This document shows, piece by piece, positions 26,596-32,492 of a stretch of DNA of 32,492 bases (within the stretch, counting starts at the first letter, position 1; each line of letters opens with the position of its first letter). Position numbers and translations under genes: made by a program. Source of the stretch: Phycisphaerae bacterium (GTDB lineage: Bacteria > Planctomycetota > Phycisphaerae > UBA1845 > UTPLA1); contig JAUVGW010000013.1 of assembly GCA_030593565.1 (NCBI GenBank), positions 1 to 32,492 on the forward strand, read 5' to 3'. The notes beneath the pieces were generated by a model. That model had not been told where the DNA came from. It saw only the letters and a program-made list of their open reading frames with translations, and did not search any database.

Positions 26596-26748
26596 TTCAG
26601 GACCTCGCGCAATTCCTGCGCTGCGCAGACTGTTCGCGCAGTTATATGAACATCGGCATTCACGATTCCGGCGGTTGAATCGCCGGCTCAGACCGAGTCC
26701 GTAACAGTTCAGGCGGGGCCATGACAGTTTAGGCGGCATTGCTCCGAA

Positions 26749-26832
26749 GGGTGCCACTGGCGGCTTGTCCGCCAGTGCCTCAACAGATAGCGCCCTACAC
26801 GGACACTGGCAGGCAAGCTGCCAGTGGCACCC
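26749..26832. repeat. GTGC-headed inverted pair (REPIN-like)
   Basis: GGGTGCCACTGGCGGCTTGTCCGCCAGTG ... CACTGGCAGGCAAGCTGCCAGTGGCACCC. Confidence 0.93.
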
Positions 26833-26874
26833 CGCCGCCGATTGTGTCATGGACCCGTTCAGGCGACCTCACGC

Positions 26875-26932
26875 TTCTGTGGCACCGGCGTCTCGCCGGT
26901 GATCCCACCGGCGAGACGCCGGTGCCACAGAA
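26875..26932. repeat. Perfect 27-nt inverted pair of the GTGG palindrome (REPIN-like)
   Basis: TTCTGTGGCACCGGCGTCTCGCCGGTG-ATCC-CACCGGCGAGACGCCGGTGCCACAGAA. Confidence 0.95.
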
Positions 26933-27163
26933 ACAATGTGGTGAAGGCGGGTCCGTGGCGCAACACGTTTGTAACGCACGTCGGCCAAAACACCTCCCGG
27001 AGCCTTCCAGGGCATCCCGATGCCGTCTTTTCGATCACCTGCGAGTTTCAGCCCTTTGCCTCTATTCCGCTCCGCACGATATGATGGATGCTTGCGGGGA
27101 GGCATCCGGAGACGACGGCTGCGGCAGACCCCGTGCGAGTCGGACGAGGCACTGAAGGATACC

Positions 27164-29311
27164 ATGGCGAAAAAGGCTTCCAAGAACAAACGAAAACGTG
27201 CCGGTTCCAGCCCGGCGGTCCGAGATGAAGGCGGTGTCAAGCAGACCGCCCCCGCTCCACCTCGAACTCCAGTCCCCGCGCACAATGCTGCCGCGACCGC
27301 TGCGCCTCTCGGTCCCTCCCCCGCGCTCTACGCGGCCGGCATCGCTTTCCTGGCGGTGGGCGCGGCCAGTTCCCTGATGCTTTCGCTCGATCACCTCGGC
27401 GGGCTGAGCCTGCCGGGTTGCGGCGAAGGCAGCGCCTGTGCCGAAGCCGCCAACAGCATCTGGGGCAAGGTCCCTATTACAGGGGACTTCGCGTGGCCGG
27501 TGTCTTTCCTTGGCTTCGCCTATTTTCTCGGGGCTCTTGTCGCCTGGATCGCCTCGGCGCGGGGTGTCACGCCTCTATTCCGCAATGTCGCACGACTCGG
27601 GGCGCTGATCTCCCTCGGATTCGTGATCGTCATCGTCGTCGGGGGCTACCACTGCTCCTATTGCCTCGCGGGGCACGCCGGCAACTTCGCCTTCTGGGTC
27701 GTCATGGAGTTGTCACGCCGATCACGCGGAACATCTCTGCGCCCCCTGGGCGCCTTAGTGTTGGTCTTCATCGTCTCCTCGGCGGCGCTCGGCGCCGCCA
27801 AGGTGCGGACGCAGCAACGCGTGGAAGCCGACCAGGAGCGGCAACGCGAGGAATCGACCGCCGAGATCATCGCCGCCACGGAACGGATGGCAGCCGCGGC
27901 CCAGGAACGCAAGGACAACGCACCATCCACCCGGGACGACTCGGCTCCGTCCAAGCCCGCGCCGCCGAGCACGCAGGCGGCCGCCGCCACCGACCCCACG
28001 GAGCCGGCACAGCCTCCCACGGTCACCGCAACCGCTCCCGCCGACGAACAGGAGACGCCTGAGAGGCCGTGGACGGGCGGTTTCCGAGGACGCTACGTGT
28101 ATGGAGCAGAAGAAGCTCCCGTCCGGCTCGTCATGATCACGGACTACCAATGCACCGACTGCAACCGGATCGAGGTGGAAGTCAGGGAGATGCTCAACCA
28201 GCGAGACGACGTGTCGCTCTCGATCAAGCACTTTCCCATGTGCAGCGACTGCAACCCTCGTTTCGAGGGCAAGCGAAACATGCATCGCAACGCCTGTTGG
28301 GCCGCACGCGCCGCCGAGGCCGCCGGCATCCTGGGCGGCAACGACGCCTTCTGGGACATGCACTTCTGGCTCTTTGACCATCATGGTAACTTCACGAGGG
28401 AGGACCTCGATGAAGGCCTCCTCGAACTCGGCTACGACCCCGCGGAATTCAAGCGGGTCATGATAGGGGATGAATCGCTCGAGCTTGTTCAGTCGGACAT
28501 CCAGGAAGCGATCTGGCTCGGCTTGCACTACACGCCGATGGTGTTCATCAACGGCGTCGAGTTGAAAGGCGTCTTCGCGAGAAACGCGGTCCCGCGAACC
28601 GTCGCGGCCGTGGGAGCCGAGAACCCGCCGCCGATGAACCACGACTATGACCAACCCCCACCAGCCGCCGACAAGTACGTCGGCGACTGGAGCGTCGCCA
28701 CCAACCGGCCAAGGCGACTCCCGGCGGATACCCATCCCTGGGCCACCGGCGCCTCCGGCGACGTGAAGGTCGACATCGTCATGTGGTCCGACTATCAAGA
28801 ACCCCACACGGCGACGGCCGACGGCATCATTCGACAATGGATGGCCGATCATCCCGATTCTCGTTACTCGTTTCGGCATTTTCCCTTCAATCCAAACTGC
28901 AATCCGGTGTTGTCGGAAAGCGCGTCGGCCAAACACCCCATGGCGTGCCGGGCCTCACAGGCGGCCGAGGCGGCCGGCAGACTCGGCGGCTTGGACGGCT
29001 ACTGGAAGATGCATGCCTGGCTGATGGAACATCAAAGCGAGGTCGGCGACGAGACGCTTCGGCAGGCCGCCGTCGACTTCGGTTTTGATGCGGACGCCTT
29101 CGTCGCCGCAATGGACGACCCGGCATCCACCGACGCCATCACCGAGGATGTCAACGCCGCAAAGCCCAACCCCAAATCCAAATCTTCGCTGCTGTACCGC
29201 GGCGGCATCCCGACGATCTACGTCAATGGGAAAGTCATCCCGCGGTGGCGACTCGAAGGCGAGAACATCCTGGAACGCATCTTCGATAAAGCCTACGAGG
29301 ACGCGAACTAG
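27164..29311 (+). CDS. VKOR-family domain fused to two DsbA-like thioredoxin domains
   Basis: VKOR features LGGLSLPGCGEGSACAEAANSIWGKVPITGDFAWPVSFLGFAYF and GGYHCSYCLAGHAGNFAFW; DsbA-like VRLVMITDYQCTDCNRIEVEVREML...YTPMVFINGVELKG; second VDIVMWSDYQEPHTATADGIIRQW...GGIPTIYVNGKVI. Confidence 0.88.
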   Translation: MAKKASKNKRKRAGSSPAVRDEGGVKQTAPAPPRTPVPAHNAAATAAPLGPSPALYAAGIAFLAVGAASSLMLSLDHLGGLSLPGCGEGSACAEAANSIWGKVPITGDFAWPVSFLGFAYFLGALVAWIASARGVTPLFRNVARLGALISLGFVIVIVVGGYHCSYCLAGHAGNFAFWVVMELSRRSRGTSLRPLGALVLVFIVSSAALGAAKVRTQQRVEADQERQREESTAEIIAATERMAAAAQERKDNAPSTRDDSAPSKPAPPSTQAAAATDPTEPAQPPTVTATAPADEQETPERPWTGGFRGRYVYGAEEAPVRLVMITDYQCTDCNRIEVEVREMLNQRDDVSLSIKHFPMCSDCNPRFEGKRNMHRNACWAARAAEAAGILGGNDAFWDMHFWLFDHHGNFTREDLDEGLLELGYDPAEFKRVMIGDESLELVQSDIQEAIWLGLHYTPMVFINGVELKGVFARNAVPRTVAAVGAENPPPMNHDYDQPPPAADKYVGDWSVATNRPRRLPADTHPWATGASGDVKVDIVMWSDYQEPHTATADGIIRQWMADHPDSRYSFRHFPFNPNCNPVLSESASAKHPMACRASQAAEAAGRLGGLDGYWKMHAWLMEHQSEVGDETLRQAAVDFGFDADAFVAAMDDPASTDAITEDVNAAKPNPKSKSSLLYRGGIPTIYVNGKVIPRWRLEGENILERIFDKAYEDAN

Positions 29312-29377
29312 AGCATTTTTCAGTTGAACAGGCGGGGTGGCGCCCGGACTACTATTGATGTTTGAATGGCTAATGAA

Positions 29378-29419
29378 GCGGCCCAAGCCCATGGATCGCA
29401 ATTCATGGGCTTGGGCCGC
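29378..29419. repeat. Perfect 16-bp inverted repeat (hairpin) between two genes
   Basis: GCGGCCCAAGCCCATG-GATCGCAATT-CATGGGCTTGGGCCGC. Confidence 0.85.
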
Positions 29420-29519
29420 ACTGGCATACTAGAAAACACCACTTTCGGCTTGACGGTCGACTGGTTATGCTTCCAGGCGACCCGCGGTTTCGTGCCGCCC
29501 AGCATCAGGAGTCATAGTG

Positions 29520-30542
29520 ATGTCACTCGTACCCATGCGCACCTTGTTGGACCACGCGGCCGAGAACGATTACGGCCTCGCCGCCTTCAATGTCAATAAT
29601 ATGGAGCAAATCCAGGCGATCATGGCCGCCGCGGAGGAGACCGGCTCGCCGGTCATCATCCAGGCCTCCCGAGGCGCGAGGCAGTACACGAACGACGCGT
29701 ATCTGCGCCACCTGATGCTGGCCGCGGCCGAGTTGCATCCAAAAATCCCGATCGCCATGCACCTGGATCACGGCAACTCGGCGGAGACCTGCTTCAGTGC
29801 GATCGAGCAAGGCTTCACGTCCGTGATGATGGACGGTTCGCTCGAGGTCGACGGCAAGTCGCCGGCGAGCTTCGAGTACAACGTCGAGGTGACGCGCCAG
29901 GTTGTCGCAGCCGCCCACGCCAAAGGCGTCACGGTCGAAGGCGAACTCGGTTGCCTCGGCGGCATCGAGGACGGCCACGGCGCAGGCATGAGCCAGGATG
30001 AGGCCATGAAGCACCTCACCGATCCCGCCCAGGCCGAGGAGTTCGTCGCGAAGACAGGTGTCGATGCCCTGGCGGTGGCGATCGGCACGAGCCACGGGGC
30101 GTACAAGTTCACCAAGAAGCCGACGGGCGACGTGCTCGTGATGAGCGTGATAGAGGATATCCATCGGCGACTGCCGAATACGCACATGGTGATGCACGGC
30201 TCATCGAGCGTGCCGCAGGAACTGCTCGCGATCATCCGCGAGTACGGCGGCGAGATGAAGGAGACCTACGGCGTGCCCGTCGAGGAGATTCAGCGCGGCA
30301 TCAAGAATGGCGTCCGCAAGGTCAATGTCGACACCGACAACCGCCTCGCCATCACGGGTGCGATCCGCAAGGTATTCGCGACCAAGAAGGGCGAATTCGA
30401 TCCGCGGAAGTACCTCGGCCCCGCCCGCGACGCGATGCAGCGCGTCTGCGTCGCCCGCATGACGGCCTTCGGCCAGGCCGGCTACGCCGGCAAGATCAAG
30501 CCTGCCACGTGCAAGGAGATGGTCGCGTTCTACGGCACGTAG
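29520..30542 (+). CDS. fba: Class II fructose-bisphosphate aldolase
   Basis: [110 protein letters not shown]. Confidence 0.96.
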   Translation: MSLVPMRTLLDHAAENDYGLAAFNVNNMEQIQAIMAAAEETGSPVIIQASRGARQYTNDAYLRHLMLAAAELHPKIPIAMHLDHGNSAETCFSAIEQGFTSVMMDGSLEVDGKSPASFEYNVEVTRQVVAAAHAKGVTVEGELGCLGGIEDGHGAGMSQDEAMKHLTDPAQAEEFVAKTGVDALAVAIGTSHGAYKFTKKPTGDVLVMSVIEDIHRRLPNTHMVMHGSSSVPQELLAIIREYGGEMKETYGVPVEEIQRGIKNGVRKVNVDTDNRLAITGAIRKVFATKKGEFDPRKYLGPARDAMQRVCVARMTAFGQAGYAGKIKPATCKEMVAFYGT

Positions 30543-30558
30543 CGATGGCGTCTGAAAG

Positions 30559-30590
30559 CATGCTCACCCTTCGGGATGAGCATGGCACCC
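30559..30590 (-). repeat. GTGC-headed palindrome after fba
   Basis: Minus GGGTGC-CATGCTCA-TCCCGAAGGG-TGAGCATG. Confidence 0.78.
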
Positions 30591-30594
30591 AGCA

Positions 30595-30627
30595 GTAGGG
30601 TGCGTCCCGGACGCACCTTTTTTCTTC
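30595..30627 (+). repeat. GTAG-headed REP after fba, identical over 33 nt to the RAYT left flank; also terminator-shaped
   Basis: GTAGGGTGCGTCCCGGACGCACCTTTTTTCTTC. Confidence 0.9.
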
Positions 30628-30871
30628 TGCCAAATTATTTGAGAAAAATTTCACGGTGCTCCCTTTGGGTCCGGCGGCGACGCTGAAATCCTCGGCGTTT
30701 GCAGCAAAAAACTGCGAACCGCCGCAAACTGCCGCAAACTTTCGGCCGCGGTGAAGGCGAGGCGGCGGTCTGCCCTTTTTCGGTTCTCGTCATGTAGTAT
30801 GGCTCAGTGTTCCGCTGGGAAGCTGTCAGCCGAGGAGGGAGCAAGGGACCGAGGGATCGAGGGATCGGGGA

Positions 30872-30955
30872 TTGAATCAGAGCCCGGAGCGTAAGCGACG
30901 GGTTTGTCGCCCGACGGCATAATGACCCCGCGCTGACGCTTGGGGCTCTGTTTTG
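30872..30955 (-). repeat. ~80-bp dispersed repeat, copy 2
   Basis: Reverse complement CAAAACAGAGCCCCAAGCGTCAGCGCGGGGTCATTATGCCGTCGGGCGACAAACCCGTCGCTTACGCTCCGGGCTCTGATTCAA. Confidence 0.9.
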
Positions 30956-30986
30956 TCAAGACTTGTTTGTAGTACATCCGCGGTTC

Positions 30987-31188
30987 GGCCCCGGAGGGGC
31001 CAAGGCGAGTAGCCAGGGGTGGAGCGAAGCGAAACCCCTGGGAACAAGACCCGCAACTCCCCAAAACCCCGGCGGGGCGGAAGATAGGGTCTGGTCGGAT
31101 CTTTCGCCCCTACGGGGCTGACTAGCTTACACGCGCTCCAACCCCACGGCTCGCGCCGTGGGCTATGTTCTTACGCCCCTCACGGGGC
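30987..31188. repeat. Cluster of short GC hairpins (compound intergenic element)
   Basis: GGCCCC-GGA-GGGGCC; CCAGGGGT..ACCCCTGG; GCCCC-TAC-GGGGC; CCCACGGC-TCGC-GCCGTGGG; GCCCC-TCAC-GGGGC. Confidence 0.75.
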
Positions 31189-31645
31189 TTTGCCGTGTTC
31201 CCCGGCATTCCGGGCATGTTCCGCTTTCGTTGCCCATGAGATTGTACTCGCACTTGACGCAATGCCCCTCCGGGATGCGACGGCGGCGCTCCAGAAACCA
31301 CAGAAGCCCCGTGGGGATGGCAACAGCAACGAATGGTAGCCAGAGCGGGATCATCAGAACCCTGATCACGACCTTGCCCTGTTTTCTGGCAACAGGCCAT
31401 TCCAAACCCCAGCGGTTGGGTCTGCGAAGGGATCCCATTTTCCAGGTCCCTGCGTCGGTCCTGCCTATTACGACAGATGACAACACCACGATGACGCCGT
31501 CTCTGCAGCCGCATGACCATCCATCACCAGTGAAGGCAAAGTACCACGCCAGACTCACTCCCCACGCCACGAGAATCAGCACGCACAGCACGAGCCCAAT
31601 CCCTTCGAGCACGCGCGCGCTACGCCGTCGTTTCCTCGCGGTCAT
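31163..31645 (-). CDS. Small membrane protein with C-terminal zinc ribbon
   Basis: Start MTARKRRRSARVLEGIGLVLCVLILVAWGV at 31645; CVKCEYNLMGNESGTCPEC. Confidence 0.65.
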   Translation of the reverse strand: MTARKRRRSARVLEGIGLVLCVLILVAWGVSLAWYFAFTGDGWSCGCRDGVIVVLSSVVIGRTDAGTWKMGSLRRPNRWGLEWPVARKQGKVVIRVLMIPLWLPFVAVAIPTGLLWFLERRRRIPEGHCVKCEYNLMGNESGTCPECRGTRQSPVRGVRT

Positions 31646-31692
31646 TTTGAATCCGCCTTGGGCAGGCCTTCGCTTCGAATGTGCCGGCGGAG
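31638..31692. repeat. 55-bp direct repeat, left copy flanking the RAYT cassette
   Basis: GCGGTCATTTTGAATCCGCCTTGGGCAGGCCTTCGCTTCGAATGTGCCGGCGGAG; 5 mismatches to 32380-32434. Confidence 0.9.
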
Positions 31693-31696
31693 CCAC

Positions 31697-31727
31697 GTAG
31701 GGTGCGTCCCGGACGCACCTTTTTTCT
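31697..31727 (+). repeat. GTAG-headed REP, left flank of the RAYT, with T-tract
   Basis: GTAG GGTGCGTCC-C-GGACGCACC TTTTTTCTT; 9-bp perfect stem. Confidence 0.9.
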
Positions 31728-32303
31728 TCATTCACCGGCGCGGCCCTCGACATCACCGAAGTCGGGCGGCTTGGCGGCTTCGCCGTCGCACGAGCACATC
31801 CAATCGTTTGCATACTCTCCCTGGCGCACCCACTTTGCGAAGCTCGAATGCGGCCACGCATGTGGACAGCTCGCAAGGCCATGCTTCACTGGATTGTAAT
31901 GGATGTAATCCAAGTGCCGACCGTAGTCGTCATCGTTGCGGATGGCGTGGTCCCAGAACCGGCGTTGCCAGACGCCGCGTTCGCCGCGCTTGCGTCGTGA
32001 CGCGCTGCGCGGTGTCTCGGTGCCGCCGCCTGCAAGGAACAGGTCCGTGAATCGCCCCTTGATCGCAGACCAGCGCATTGAGTAGCGTGTGTCATCCGGC
32101 GGCAGCGTCCAGAGACAGTGCAAATGGTCCGGCAGGATGACGATGGCGTCGATCTCGAAGGGGTGGTGGGTGAGTTCTTCTCGAAAGGCGGTTCGTAGGA
32201 AATCCAACGACGCCGGGCCGGTCAAGATCGGTCGGCGGAAGTTTGTCACGACCGTGAAGAAGAACGTCGCACCGGGTGCAATGGGACGTTGATATTGTGG
32301 CAT
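31728..32303 (-). CDS. REP-associated tyrosine transposase (RAYT, IS200/Y1-HUH type)
   Basis: TFFFTVVTNFRRPIL, IVILPDHLHCLWTLP (HUH H-x-H), VWQRRFWDHAIRNDDDYGRHLDYIHYNPVKHGLA (catalytic Tyr region). Confidence 0.93.
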   Translation of the reverse strand: MPQYQRPIAPGATFFFTVVTNFRRPILTGPASLDFLRTAFREELTHHPFEIDAIVILPDHLHCLWTLPPDDTRYSMRWSAIKGRFTDLFLAGGGTETPRSASRRKRGERGVWQRRFWDHAIRNDDDYGRHLDYIHYNPVKHGLASCPHAWPHSSFAKWVRQGEYANDWMCSCDGEAAKPPDFGDVEGRAGE

Positions 32304-32355
32304 CGTTCCGTGACGTTAGCTGGCGCCGCCGATTTGGGCAAGAAGAAAGAGAAAA

Positions 32356-32378
32356 GGTGCGTCCGGGACGCACACTAC
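32356..32378 (-). repeat. GTAG-headed REP, right flank of the RAYT, inverted
   Basis: Minus strand GTAG TGTGCGTCC-C-GGACGCACC then TTTTCTCTTTC. Confidence 0.88.
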
Positions 32379-32379
32379 A

Positions 32380-32434
32380 GCGGTCATTTTGATTCCGCCT
32401 CGGGCAGTCCCTCGCTTCGAATGTGGCGGCGGAG
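32380..32434. repeat. 55-bp direct repeat, right copy flanking the RAYT cassette
   Basis: GCGGTCATTTTGATTCCGCCTCGGGCAGTCCCTCGCTTCGAATGTGGCGGCGGAG. Confidence 0.9.
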
Positions 32435-32492
32435 TCTGAATAGTTCGCGGAAGGCCTTGAGGATCACCTTGAGGTTTGCGCCGGTTTGTTCG
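32384..32492 (-). CDS. C-terminal fragment of a gene running off the window
   Basis: Open minus-strand frame EQTGANLKVILKAFRELFRLRRHIRSEGLPEAESK-stop. Confidence 0.5.
   Translation of the reverse strand, partial: EQTGANLKVILKAFRELFRLRRHIRSEGLPEAESK

Noticed and set aside
86-26932. Interpretation of the palindromes as a CRISPR array
   Set aside because: Units are dispersed, not regularly spaced with unique spacers, and no cas genes are present
27755-28936. 393-aa minus-strand ORF opposite the VKOR-DsbA gene
   Set aside because: Shadow ORF, biased composition and no motif
30804-31064. ORFs across the fba-downstream region (for example SPKRQRGVIMPSGDKPVA)
   Set aside because: These are translations of dispersed repeats and hairpins, not genes

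Overview
GC-rich 32.5 kb window, most likely from a planctomycete-like (Phycisphaerae/Planctomycetota) chromosome; this assignment is inferred from gene style, not from a search. Backbone genes: a large PD40 beta-propeller membrane protein; a truncated MFS gene fused to a dockerin tail; two tandem paralogous secreted proteins with ~60-aa NxxGxxAF-type repeats; another secreted dockerin-like protein; a XerC/D recombinase; a lipoprotein/TolB-like/TPR block; a flagellar filament block on the minus strand (fliS, a very large fliD, flagellin, a divergent short flagellin homologue) followed by a GT2 glycosyltransferase and an inverted-order HldE-like protein; a VKOR-DsbA-DsbA fusion; class II fructose-bisphosphate aldolase; and a Y1/HUH REP-associated tyrosine transposase (RAYT) at the right end. 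The strongest non-gene signal is a dense population of short palindromes with conserved 4-nt heads (GTAG, GTGG, GTGC), often in inverted pairs (REPIN-like). The RAYT is flanked by inverted GTAG palindromes. One palindrome family (CTGTGGCACCGGCGTCTCGCCGGTG) has no stop codon in any of its six frames and lies twice, in opposite orientations and in frame, inside the first large gene. No tRNA, rRNA or CRISPR array was recognised.
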